A stretch of 11,293 nucleotides of DNA, taken from contig JACETS010000074.1 in NCBI GenBank assembly GCA_013911195.1, positions 1-11,293 on the forward strand, read 5' to 3'. The notes beneath the pieces are model-generated. The model was given only the letters and a program-made list of their open reading frames with translations. It was not told where the DNA came from and searched no databases. Position numbers and translations under genes: made by a program. The DNA is from Verrucomicrobiales bacterium. GTDB taxonomy: Bacteria > Verrucomicrobiota > Verrucomicrobiia > Verrucomicrobiales > DEV007. Shown here in pieces: positions 1 to 7,165 of this stretch (position 1 is its first letter; each line of letters opens with the position of its first letter).

Positions 1-77
1 AATGAACTATTATTATAATAGATTGTTACATTGACATGATTAACTATTATCGAAAGACATGAGGATAATAAATATCA

Positions 78-114
78 TTGATCATCTGGCTTGAATTATA
101 ATTTTACTGATCAA
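78..114 (+). promoter_or_regulatory. Candidate -10 element flanked by an inverted repeat, upstream of the small lipoprotein
   Basis: A perfect TATAAT lies at 97-102, about 22 bp before the ATG at 125. No good -35 hexamer sits at 16-18 bp. The hexamer is bracketed by TTGATCA (78-84) and its reverse complement TGATCAA (108-114). A second candidate promoter, TTGTTA (23-28) with TATTAT (45-50) at 16 bp spacing, lies further upstream. The region is very AT-rich, so chance matches are likely. The arrangement could be an operator around a promoter, but this is inference only. Confidence 0.3.
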
Positions 115-124
115 GATTATTCCA

Positions 125-259
125 ATGAAAGGTCTATTAATTTTTTTACTTCCCTTCGTATTAGGAAGTTGTGCCATCGGTATTAGTTATGAGGTAGAAT
201 TTCCTCCAAAAACAAAAGAATCCCTAACTCCTGAGGAAGAAACTGAAAAGGGCGAGTAA
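125..259 (+). CDS. Small predicted lipoprotein, 44 residues
   Basis: The reading frame from the ATG at 125 to the TAA at 257-259 encodes 44 residues. Residues 1-15 form a short hydrophobic signal with one Lys at position 2. A lipobox Leu-Gly-Ser-Cys follows, with the lipidated Cys expected at residue 16. The mature part would be only about 29 residues, charged and rich in Glu, Lys, Thr and Pro, with no recognisable domain. The likely location is a membrane anchor facing the periplasm. There is no Shine-Dalgarno sequence, but that is true of nearly every gene in this window. The gene stands alone, pointing toward the 3' end of the opposing tRNA gene. A small lipoprotein of the entericidin kind is a formal possibility, but I see no specific similarity and assign no function. 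The frame is short enough that it could be spurious. Confidence 0.5.
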   Translation: MKGLLIFLLPFVLGSCAIGISYEVEFPPKTKESLTPEEETEKGE

Positions 260-296
260 TAGTTATTGTTACTAAAAAAAGATAAATTGGAAAAAG

Positions 297-369
297 TGGA
301 GTGTAACGGAGTCGAACCGATGACCTCTTCAATGCCATTGAAGCGCTCTACCAACTGAGCTAACACCCC
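297..369 (-). tRNA. tRNA-Ala, anticodon GGC
   Basis: The minus strand folds as a 73-nt tRNA. The acceptor stem pairs 363-369 with 298-304 and includes the G3-U70 wobble that is the main alanine identity element. The D arm has 4-bp GCTC/GAGC stems. The anticodon arm has a 5-bp stem and loop ATGGCAT, giving anticodon GGC (plus-strand 334-336), which reads GCC and GCU. The T loop is TTCGACT. The discriminator is A at 297 and CCA is not encoded; a C followed by a T run comes next on the minus strand. The T stem carries one U-U mismatch (positions 50:64). Upstream on the minus strand is a short AGGCT/AGCCT inverted repeat (380-390) but no convincing promoter. Confidence 0.95.
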
Positions 370-478
370 TTTACTTTTAAGGCTAAGCCTAAATACGAAA
401 AGTATTGAGGATTCAAACAATAAGACAGTCAAAGATTAGCTGCAAGATCTTTTAATAATGAGATGCAACGAATCAACA

Positions 479-2662
479 TTATTTCTTTCTGACTCTCATA
501 TGAACCCGTGAAACCTCACCCATGTAATGAGGCATCGAATGATCTACGGCAGACTTAGTTATATGCTCCAAGGACTTTTTAGCATTCCCCTTAGCCTCAT
601 AATAAAGACCCAAGTAGAGATGAGCGTAGCATAAACGATTGCGCAAATCATCAGGTGTAGGACTTCCAGCATTGGCTGCTTCTATAACGTCTTTAGGCTC
701 TAGCTTTCCAGCAAAAAGCAATTGCACTTGGGCCATCGGAACCCGTCCATCTCCATTAATATCAATAAGACTCTTTCTGGCCTCTTCAAAACCTTTGACC
801 TTATTAACACAAAGAAAATGCCATACGGCATTTTCCACATCATTGGAATTAACGTCTTGGTGAATCTCGAACTGCTTGATTCCTTTTTCATACTCACCGG
901 CATAATAATAGGCGAGACCTCGTTGCCAATGATGTGGCTCACGGGATGGATTGTTTTTAAGGTAGGCATCAAAATCAGAAATCGCTCCTTTCATATCTCC
1001 ATTAAAGAAACGAGTCACCCCTCTTCTCTGAAGCAGCTGATCAACACCAGGCAGAGCTTTCACAAGCTTATCAAGATCAAGGAGCGCTTTCCCAAAATCT
1101 CCTTTTCTCTCGTGCATATCTGCTCTTGCCAGAAGCGCCTCTTTACTTTCAGGGTCTAAAGCAAGTGCCTCTGTGATCGCACCTTCGGTACTACCGTGAT
1201 TTCCTGCATCAAGAAGACCAAACTGAACTTTTTTAAGAACTCTCTTTGAATCTTCTTTTGCCTGATTATCATATTGAGCACTCAGGGCTATGCATCTTTT
1301 TCTAAGCTCTTCGAGCTTTTCTTTGTGTGCTGGATCGTTGACCAAATTTTTTAGCTCCATAGGATCCGACTTTAAATCATGAAGAAATTCAAATGGTGGA
1401 TCCTGTTCGTAGTAACGTGCATATTTAAAACGCTCACCTCGTACACCTTCCCACTTGGGAATTGATCTATTGTTCATTCGATGCTCACAGAAAAAGTCCT
1501 GAGGAGCCTTACCCTTAACTTTACCTCCCAAAGATGAAGATAGAGAACGTCCTTGGTAACCCCCTGGCATACGCGCTCCAGCAAGCGCCACAATAGTTGG
1601 AGCAATATCAACGTTCAAAGCGATTCCCTTTTCTTTCTTTCCTCGGTTTTCCTTCTTTTCTCTGGGATCAAAAATGATCAGAGGAACTCGCTGAGACTCT
1701 TCATAATGAGACCATTTACCTGCGAACCCTCTAGAAGCGGCATAATATCCATTATCCGCCATATAAATAATGACAGTGTTCTTATCCATTCCTTTAGATT
1801 TCAACTCATCAATGACTCGACCGATCGCGTGATCGATACCGCTAATCATCCGAAGATAATTTCTCATATTATTTTGGTACTTCTCCTCAGTATCCCATCT
1901 CCAGAAAAATCTATCTCTATTCATCGACTTACGAAGAAACTCAGGTTGAGAATTAAAAACCTCAGGGTCGGCGAGACGCGGAGCAGGCATTTTCACTCCC
2001 TCATAGAGAGACCCCACCACCTTAGGATAAGGGAAGTGATCTTTTTTGTCTCTGTCTTCAGCATGCGAGGCATTAAAACTTATACTCAGGCAGAATGGTT
2101 CAGCTTCATTTTTGGCACGATCTAAAAAATCAATAGCCCTGTCAGCAGCAACCTGAGTTTCATGCCTTAAAGAACCATCCTTTTGTTTATGAAAGTAGGG
2201 ACTACGGTTCAAGGGAACAAAACTATCAAACATCGTTTCGATTGCTCCCTTACGAACTTTGACTCCAAACTTTCCTATGAAGCCGGTAAGATAACCTTCT
2301 TTTTTAAGTAATGCCGGATAGCTTTCGCTTATGTGAATATCAGCAACAGGTGGAGTTCCAAATGTAAAGCGATGAGTACGCTCGTAAAGGCCAGTCAGCA
2401 GCGTTGCTCTACTGGCCGCACAGATCGACGTACTGACAAAAGCATTATCAAAAAGTCTCCCATTATTTGCCAAATTATCAATTCGAGGGGTTTTAACGAT
2501 TGGGTGGCCCGTGCAACCAAGGAAATCATTGCGCTGATCATCCGTTAGAAAAAAAATGATATTGGGCCGATCGTCCTGAAAAGCCTTAACCGACTCTTCA
2601 TCAGCGAATAATAGATTAAGACCAACGAATAAAGATAGAGCAAAATAAACTAAAAAATGCAT
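479..2662 (-). CDS. Exported S1-type sulfatase with C-terminal TPR domain
   Basis: The 727-residue protein probably hydrolyses sulfate esters outside the cytoplasm. Residues 1-20 are a signal peptide, with likely cleavage after Phe-Ala. The sulfatase domain spans about 32-445. It has metal ligands Asp41-Asp42, the formylglycine motif Cys81-Ala-Ala-Ser-Arg85 followed by ATLLTG, Lys131, His200, Asp303-Asn304, and GKWSHYEES (315-323) followed by RVPLII. A typical sulfatase C-terminal stretch (HDLKSDPMELKNL) ends near 440. Cys81 would need conversion to formylglycine by a maturase not in this window. Residues about 490-715 are TPR-like helices; DINGDGR (634-640) within them resembles an EF-hand loop. 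Most S1 sulfatases end near 450-550 residues, so the TPR tail is an addition. The substrate cannot be read from sequence; sulfated polysaccharide is plausible for a marine bacterium. AAGGG abuts the ATG, too close to be a good ribosome site; the start is set by the signal peptide. Confidence 0.93.
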   Translation of the reverse strand: MHFLVYFALSLFVGLNLLFADEESVKAFQDDRPNIIFFLTDDQRNDFLGCTGHPIVKTPRIDNLANNGRLFDNAFVSTSICAASRATLLTGLYERTHRFTFGTPPVADIHISESYPALLKKEGYLTGFIGKFGVKVRKGAIETMFDSFVPLNRSPYFHKQKDGSLRHETQVAADRAIDFLDRAKNEAEPFCLSISFNASHAEDRDKKDHFPYPKVVGSLYEGVKMPAPRLADPEVFNSQPEFLRKSMNRDRFFWRWDTEEKYQNNMRNYLRMISGIDHAIGRVIDELKSKGMDKNTVIIYMADNGYYAASRGFAGKWSHYEESQRVPLIIFDPREKKENRGKKEKGIALNVDIAPTIVALAGARMPGGYQGRSLSSSLGGKVKGKAPQDFFCEHRMNNRSIPKWEGVRGERFKYARYYEQDPPFEFLHDLKSDPMELKNLVNDPAHKEKLEELRKRCIALSAQYDNQAKEDSKRVLKKVQFGLLDAGNHGSTEGAITEALALDPESKEALLARADMHERKGDFGKALLDLDKLVKALPGVDQLLQRRGVTRFFNGDMKGAISDFDAYLKNNPSREPHHWQRGLAYYYAGEYEKGIKQFEIHQDVNSNDVENAVWHFLCVNKVKGFEEARKSLIDINGDGRVPMAQVQLLFAGKLEPKDVIEAANAGSPTPDDLRNRLCYAHLYLGLYYEAKGNAKKSLEHITKSAVDHSMPHYMGEVSRVHMRVRKK

Positions 2663-2753
2663 CCCTTATATTAAATTGCTTAGATCGATTTGACCAGCAA
2701 AGAGAACATTGAACTTGACCCCAATGATAAGAGAATGAAAAATTAGTGTCAGT
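2663..2753. promoter_or_regulatory. Divergent 91-bp intergenic region between sulfatase and beta-propeller genes
   Basis: Both genes must be transcribed from or through this interval unless their promoters lie inside the neighbouring gene. TTGAAC (2709-2714) and TTGACC (2715-2720) are -35-like on the plus strand, but no good -10 follows at 17 bp. On the minus strand TAATAT lies a few bases before the sulfatase ATG with a weak TGGTCA 17 bp upstream, which would imply an almost leaderless transcript. TTGACC occurs twice on the plus strand about 25 bp apart. None of these is strong enough to name a promoter. The role as a shared control region is inferred from gene orientation. Confidence 0.4.
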
Positions 2754-4016
2754 ATGAAGTACAGTATCCTATCTTTTCTCTCACTGATCCTCGTTTCTCC
2801 ACTATTGGCTGAAGACTGGCCCCAATATCACGGCATCAATTCCGATAGAACTACCGATGAGGTCATCCAGAATACGGACTGGGAGAGTAAAAAACCTAAA
2901 AAGTTATGGTCTGCTATGACCCCTACTGGCTTTAGCTCAATTATTTTAGCAGATGGGGCCGCCTACACCAATATCAGTGAAGAAATTGATGGTATTCCCA
3001 GCGAGGTATGCATTTCATTTGATGCCAATACTGGAGAGACAAGATGGAAAGCCAACCTGGACCTTTGGAGAGTAGACAACGGAGGAGGCAACGCTGGCAC
3101 CAGAGATAACAATGGTGGTGATGGTCCAAGAACCACTCCTTCATATTCGGATGGAAAAGTTTACGCCTACACTAGCGACATGAGATTAATTTGTCTCTCG
3201 GCCAAGGATGGAAAAGAAATTTGGTCTATTGAAGTGCTTAAATCTCATAATGGTCGAAACATAAGGTGGGAAAATGCCTCTGCGCCTTTAATTGAAGATG
3301 ACATGGTTATTGTTCAGGGAGGTGGTGCTGGACAATCATTTTTAGCTTTTGACAAAACGACCGGAAAAATTAAATGGAAATCAGGAGACTATCTAATGAC
3401 TCATGCAACTCCAATTGCAACAAGTATCAATCAACAGAGACAACTTCTTTTCTTTACTCAAAAGGGAATGGTTTCTATTAATCCAAAGAATGGCAAAGAA
3501 ATTTGGATGCATAAATTTCCTTACAAGGTATCAACCGCAGCTTCTGCAGTCGTTGAGGACAACATCGTCTATTTTGCAGCTGGTTATGGTGTTGGCTCTA
3601 CAGCAATTAAAGTCGGTGACGACAACAGCACCGAAGAACTTTGGTTTTTAGAGGGCAATAAACCGGTCACCAATCACTGGAGCACTCCACTCGTTAAAGA
3701 TGGTTACCTCTATGGTATGTTCGGATTTAAGGAATATGGTGACGGACCACTTAAATGCATTGAGCTGAAAACCGGTAAAGTAATGTGGGAAAAATCTGGA
3801 TATGGTCCGGCTGGTGTTTGTCTAGCGGGTGACATTCTCGTTTGCTTAGGTGACAGAGGACAACTCACCTTGGTCAAGGCAACTCCTGATGAGTATGAAG
3901 AATTATCAAGATTAGACGAAGTCATTAAGGGTAAATGTTGGTCTTCTCCAATATTTGCTGATGGCAAAATTTTAATCAGGAGCACACAAGAGGCTGCCTG
4001 CCTTGATTTGAAATAA
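2754..4016 (+). CDS. Exported PQQ-like beta-propeller protein
   Basis: The 420-residue protein starts with a signal peptide (1-19, cleavage after Leu-Leu-Ala), then WPQYHG (22-27), the usual opening of secreted PQQ-like propellers (commonly WPQFRG). Blade-closing motifs of the form [T/D/N]-G-K/E-x-x-W recur at Trp98, Trp157, Trp208, Trp251 and Trp345. These are the tryptophan-docking signatures of the BamB/quinoprotein fold, and six to eight blades fit the length. A Gly/Asn/Asp-rich loop lies at 108-124. No dehydrogenase catalytic domain or haem CXXCH motif is present, so it is probably a non-enzymatic binding or scaffold protein in the periplasm or outside the cell. It is not clearly BamB: there is no lipobox and no neighbouring der or bam gene. 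It is divergent from the sulfatase gene, and a joint role in polymer use is only suggested. Its TAA is immediately followed by the reverse-strand stop of the MFS gene. Confidence 0.85.
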   Translation: MKYSILSFLSLILVSPLLAEDWPQYHGINSDRTTDEVIQNTDWESKKPKKLWSAMTPTGFSSIILADGAAYTNISEEIDGIPSEVCISFDANTGETRWKANLDLWRVDNGGGNAGTRDNNGGDGPRTTPSYSDGKVYAYTSDMRLICLSAKDGKEIWSIEVLKSHNGRNIRWENASAPLIEDDMVIVQGGGAGQSFLAFDKTTGKIKWKSGDYLMTHATPIATSINQQRQLLFFTQKGMVSINPKNGKEIWMHKFPYKVSTAASAVVEDNIVYFAAGYGVGSTAIKVGDDNSTEELWFLEGNKPVTNHWSTPLVKDGYLYGMFGFKEYGDGPLKCIELKTGKVMWEKSGYGPAGVCLAGDILVCLGDRGQLTLVKATPDEYEELSRLDEVIKGKCWSSPIFADGKILIRSTQEAACLDLK

Positions 4017-5201
4017 TTAAGACTTTCTACCTAAAATAATAGGAATAAAAGTGATCAGCATGAGAATCAGGCATGCCCATGATGCCACTGCAAAAGAATA
4101 AACTGACGCCAGTATTCCGCACAAAGGATAACTAATACCCCATCCTGCATGGCTCAAAGAAAATTGCGCAGCGTAGACATGTGAGCGCTCATCTTCCTGA
4201 CTATTTTGAGCTAAAAGATTATTAGAAATAATTCCAAAAACCCCCTGCCCTGCACCAGAAATGAACCAGGCGATCAAAAGAACAGCATATGATTTAAATA
4301 GTGCAGCTACTGCCAAAATAATGAGGAATGCAGGCAATATGAGATTACCCCAAAGTTTTTGGGTATTGGAATCACATCGTACATAATAAAGAGAAGCCGC
4401 CATAGCTCCTATTCCCATTACAGCCATGGCCACCGGATAAAAGGCCTCTTGCATTTTTAGCTCATTTTTTACATATCCTGCAGTCGTAACTATAGCGAGC
4501 CCCCCGACTATACTCACCTGAAGAGATAGCATTAAAGATCTTCTCAATCCAGAGACGGCAAACATTCTCTGTATCCCGTAGAGGAGTCTCGCTCTTTCTT
4601 TCTCTTTTTTCTTACCAGTCGAAGAAAATGGAACAACAGCAATTAGTACCGCGCTCAAGAGAAAGCTCACGGCATCAATTCCAAAGCCAAATTCAAACCC
4701 AAAGTAAAAAATAAGGAGACCTCCAATCAACATCCCAAAAATATCAGAAACATTATAAGCAACTGTGCTATAAGAAAGAGCCCTTGGGTACAAAGTTTCA
4801 CCAACAACTCCCGGGATAATGGATTTATATATGGGAGTAAAAAATGCAGAACTTACATGTAAAACAAAAGCTAAAATATAAAGCTGCCATTCGGCATTAA
4901 CAAAGAATAACGCAATCATGACTAAAGCACGAACGACGTCCGTCAAGATCATTTGAAATTTTCTGCCTATTCTCTCTGAAAGCGAACCCGCAAAAGGCCC
5001 AAGAAACAAAAAAACTAAAATGCGAATTGTTAGTGTATACCCAAGAACGCGTGGGCCTGAACCTTCACTTAACTTTTCTGCGAGCAGAGCAATGGCAGCG
5101 GTTCCAATTGCGGTACCTATCAAACTAATAGTATGAGCACAAAAAAGGGAAAGGAATTTGCGATTCTTCCAGAGACTTTCCTGTTTTTCTTTCCCAACCA
5201 T
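4017..5201 (-). CDS. MFS transporter, DHA3/MFS_3-like, 12 predicted membrane segments
   Basis: This is a 394-residue integral inner-membrane protein with hydrophobic segments across its whole length, compatible with 12 helices. A charged central loop at about 195-220 (GKKKEKERAR) separates the two six-helix halves. The loop between helices 2 and 3 carries the major facilitator motif A as GSLSERIGRK (72-81). The late segment SLSHAGWGISYPLCG (348-362) resembles NreB-type MFS permeases, and family members export drugs or metals, but the substrate cannot be assigned here. The start ATG lies 24 bp after the stop of the OmpA-like gene, so the two are probably co-transcribed. No Shine-Dalgarno sequence is visible in that gap. 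The gene ends directly against the convergent beta-propeller gene, with no room for a dedicated terminator. Confidence 0.85.
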   Translation of the reverse strand: MVGKEKQESLWKNRKFLSLFCAHTISLIGTAIGTAAIALLAEKLSEGSGPRVLGYTLTIRILVFLFLGPFAGSLSERIGRKFQMILTDVVRALVMIALFFVNAEWQLYILAFVLHVSSAFFTPIYKSIIPGVVGETLYPRALSYSTVAYNVSDIFGMLIGGLLIFYFGFEFGFGIDAVSFLLSAVLIAVVPFSSTGKKKEKERARLLYGIQRMFAVSGLRRSLMLSLQVSIVGGLAIVTTAGYVKNELKMQEAFYPVAMAVMGIGAMAASLYYVRCDSNTQKLWGNLILPAFLIILAVAALFKSYAVLLIAWFISGAGQGVFGIISNNLLAQNSQEDERSHVYAAQFSLSHAGWGISYPLCGILASVYSFAVASWACLILMLITFIPIILGRKS

Positions 5202-5225
5202 TGATCAAGAATTAAAGAATGTTAT

Positions 5226-7031
5226 TTAACGAAGTTCAAACTCTACCCTCCGACCACTCTCGTAGGTTCTACCTTCGACAACTTTTTCAGTTTCTCCTTT
5301 TTCAATGACTTCAAGAAGCAATGAATTAATCCCAGATTCAATAAGATAATCCTTAACAGAATCACACCGTTTCTTACTCAATTTCCGGTTATAATCAGCA
5401 TTGCCATAAGGATCGGTATGTCCGAGCAGGGCTAGACTCGAGCCAGGAACCTTCAGAAAAAGTTCTGCTAACTTATCAAGTTTGGCTTTGTCCTTAGAGC
5501 CTAAACTATAACTCTCGGTTAAAAAATAAATAACAGTATCAGTAACCGCTTCCTCTAAAGCCATGATATCCTCATCTGTAGGGCCAACAGGCTCAGCGAC
5601 AGTGATCTGGATAACTCTTTTAAAATCGCTTAAAGGAAAAGTATTTTCAACCAAAGCCTGTAAAACATCACCCGATTCAGGATCCGAAACTTCAGCTTCA
5701 AGAGCAACCTCATCACCATGAATGGATAACGCACCCCACTGCACAGAAGTCACAAAAGGTCTTATAAGCTTCGACATACCATCCACCCAAGGAGCTTCCT
5801 CAACATTATCCTCTACTAATATTTTTTCATTAATCTTATTATCATCCTCTATCAAACTCCCCCCCTCCAAGAATTGCTCATAAAGTTTTTTTTCGGGCAG
5901 CAATCCACTGAGTTTCAAATCCCCATTTTGATCAAGCGACATGGTTAGATTTGCCTTTTGAGGAGGCACAAAAACCACAAGCTCATTGATAAGTTTAAAA
6001 GAGCTTTTCTTTCCATCAAAAGATTGTTTCGCTAAAGTTTGAATGGAGTCCTTTTTGTCATCACCTAACACAGTTCCAGAGAATTCTACAGCATCCGAAG
6101 AAACGTTAAACTTAAGATCATTAACCTCTGCAATCAGCGCAGGAACAATTCTTACAACCGAAGATCCCCAGCCAGCACTCTTAACATTATCTTCAACTTT
6201 AATCTCATCTTTTAAATTTAAGTCCTGATTTGTCTGCTTAATTAATTCGACAATTCTATTTTTAAGAGAAGCGTCAGCTAAAAGACCAGATACAATTAAA
6301 TCATCATCATTTTCATAAGTAATGCTTAGCTTTGGGGTATCGGTGGGTTCTAATATTTCTATAGCATCAATGATTTCATTAATTGCATCACCTAAATGAG
6401 ACCGTGCGAATTCCAAGACCTGATCTCGCCGCTCTTTTGAGTAAGTTTGAGCGGTTAACTTAAAATTATTTTTAGAGATTTCGACAGCAGAAACCTCAGG
6501 TAGTATTTCAAGAGTTTTTGACAGTAATGAATTTATTTTTTCAACAGGAAGTGTATTCGCTGTTCGAGAATCTTTTTTTAGCTCTATGGATAATGACCTT
6601 TGATTATTATTGCTAAGCGTTTTTGCGAGAACATCCTGAAGATTTCCAGCATTTGGTCCATCACTGATAATTCCCTCAATTTTCCATATCAGATTAGACG
6701 GTTCACCAGATTTTTCTATTCTAAGCTCAGGCAAGGCCAATTGTAACACCTCTAAATCATCGGTTACATTTCGAATACCATTAATGGATTTGATAGTAGT
6801 AACAATTTTTTCTCTATGAATCTCATCAAAAATTGTTCCACTAATTGAACAATCACGACCATTAAATTCAAAATTTAAATCCTCACAGATATTTTTGAGC
6901 TCAATAGATTGACTAACCGCCTTCTTTTTTAGAGAAGCCTCAACTCTTGGAGCGACCAGTGAAACCGAAACCCAAAAAAGCAGCCCAAAGGAGACTAATC
7001 CCAAAAAGAAGATTTTAAGGTTAAATTTCAT
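5226..7031 (-). CDS. OmpA-like envelope protein with N-terminal anchor and BON-like repeats
   Basis: This 601-residue protein probably tethers the envelope to peptidoglycan. Residues 7-27 are a hydrophobic segment without a clear cleavage site, likely an uncleaved anchor. Residues 45-97 fit a BON domain (ISG core, then INGIRNVTDDL). Residues 235-353 and 362-480 are two copies of one unit, offset by exactly 127 residues: LIVSGLL/LKLSGLL, VEDNV at 279 and 406, and a second BON-like half. A more divergent copy may occupy 103-228. The C-terminal OmpA domain spans about 495-601, with GHTDPYGNADYN (537-548) and LSKKRCDSV (551-559). Asp540 and Arg555 match the peptidoglycan-binding Asp/Arg pair of the family. 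The overall layout resembles mycobacterial OmpATb/ArfA (anchor, BON repeats, OmpA) but is much longer. It is probably the first gene of a unit with the MFS gene and has its own upstream promoter candidate. Confidence 0.88.
   Translation of the reverse strand: MKFNLKIFFLGLVSFGLLFWVSVSLVAPRVEASLKKKAVSQSIELKNICEDLNFEFNGRDCSISGTIFDEIHREKIVTTIKSINGIRNVTDDLEVLQLALPELRIEKSGEPSNLIWKIEGIISDGPNAGNLQDVLAKTLSNNNQRSLSIELKKDSRTANTLPVEKINSLLSKTLEILPEVSAVEISKNNFKLTAQTYSKERRDQVLEFARSHLGDAINEIIDAIEILEPTDTPKLSITYENDDDLIVSGLLADASLKNRIVELIKQTNQDLNLKDEIKVEDNVKSAGWGSSVVRIVPALIAEVNDLKFNVSSDAVEFSGTVLGDDKKDSIQTLAKQSFDGKKSSFKLINELVVFVPPQKANLTMSLDQNGDLKLSGLLPEKKLYEQFLEGGSLIEDDNKINEKILVEDNVEEAPWVDGMSKLIRPFVTSVQWGALSIHGDEVALEAEVSDPESGDVLQALVENTFPLSDFKRVIQITVAEPVGPTDEDIMALEEAVTDTVIYFLTESYSLGSKDKAKLDKLAELFLKVPGSSLALLGHTDPYGNADYNRKLSKKRCDSVKDYLIESGINSLLLEVIEKGETEKVVEGRTYESGRRVEFELR
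5592..6329 (-). repeat. Two protein-level tandem units of 127-residue period inside the OmpA-like gene
   Basis: Residues 235-353 (6329-5973) and 362-480 (5948-5592) align without gaps at an offset of 127. Conserved points are Leu-Ser/Leu-Thr at the first strand, SGLL (248-251 and 375-378), VEDNV (279-283 and 406-410), and a Val at 321 and 448 in the second strand set, followed by a helix ending Gln-Ser-Phe or Asn-Thr-Phe. Much of the remaining sequence has diverged, so this is an old duplication kept as a fold rather than a recent DNA repeat. Confidence 0.65.
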
Positions 7032-7049
7032 GTCTAAGGTTGAAGGGAC

Positions 7050-7090
7050 AGTTTTTAATTAAAATTAAAAACTATGATTAAAATCATAGT
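7050..7090. repeat. Two chained perfect inverted repeats upstream of the OmpA-like gene
   Basis: Palindrome one has arms AGTTTTTAATT (7050-7060) and AATTAAAAACT (7063-7073) around a central AA. Palindrome two has arms ACTATGATT (7071-7079) and AATCATAGT (7082-7090), also around AA. They share the three bases ACT at 7071-7073, making a continuous 41-bp structure 19-59 bases before the start codon. They overlap a candidate promoter, so an operator for one or two repressor dimers is possible. Read on the minus strand, palindrome two followed by its T run also looks like an AT-rich rho-independent terminator for the upstream hydrolase gene. The sequence alone does not decide between these. Confidence 0.75.
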
Positions 7091-7093
7091 CAA
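7064..7093 (-). promoter_or_regulatory. Candidate sigma70-type promoter for the OmpA-like and MFS genes
   Basis: On the minus strand TTGACT (7093-7088, five of six consensus bases) is followed after 18 bp by TTTAAT (7069-7064, five of six). Transcription would begin near 7057, giving a leader of about 25 nt with no Shine-Dalgarno sequence. The spacer and part of the -35 are covered by the second palindrome, and the -10 and start point by the first. The match is fair, but AT-rich DNA produces such matches often. Confidence 0.45.
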
Positions 7094-7165
7094 CCGACAT
7101 GCAGGGTCACGTAGAATCGAACGAAAAAACAAAAAAATACTAAGATCGTTCCAAATACTTTTCCG

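Noticed and set aside
187..432. Minus-strand open frame of 81 codons across the tRNA gene
   Set aside because: It reads straight through the tRNA-Ala and the 3' part of the small lipoprotein frame, and its product has no recognisable feature.
722..1159. Plus-strand 145-codon frame opposite the sulfatase TPR region
   Set aside because: It is an antisense shadow with no domain; the minus-strand TPR pattern explains the open frame.
1553..2125. Plus-strand 190-codon frame inside the sulfatase gene
   Set aside because: It lies opposite a well-supported coding sequence, and its Ser/Arg/Ile-rich product looks like antisense of coding DNA.
634..2662. The possibility that the sulfatase EF-hand-like loop is a dockerin
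   Set aside because: There is a single DxNxDG loop inside TPR-like helices and no second loop of the paired dockerin repeat.
7100..7125. tRNA T-arm-like sequence (GTTCGATTC on the minus strand), a possible tRNA remnant or attachment site
   Set aside because: The flanking bases do not form a 5-bp T stem and no acceptor or anticodon arm is nearby, so it is a chance match.
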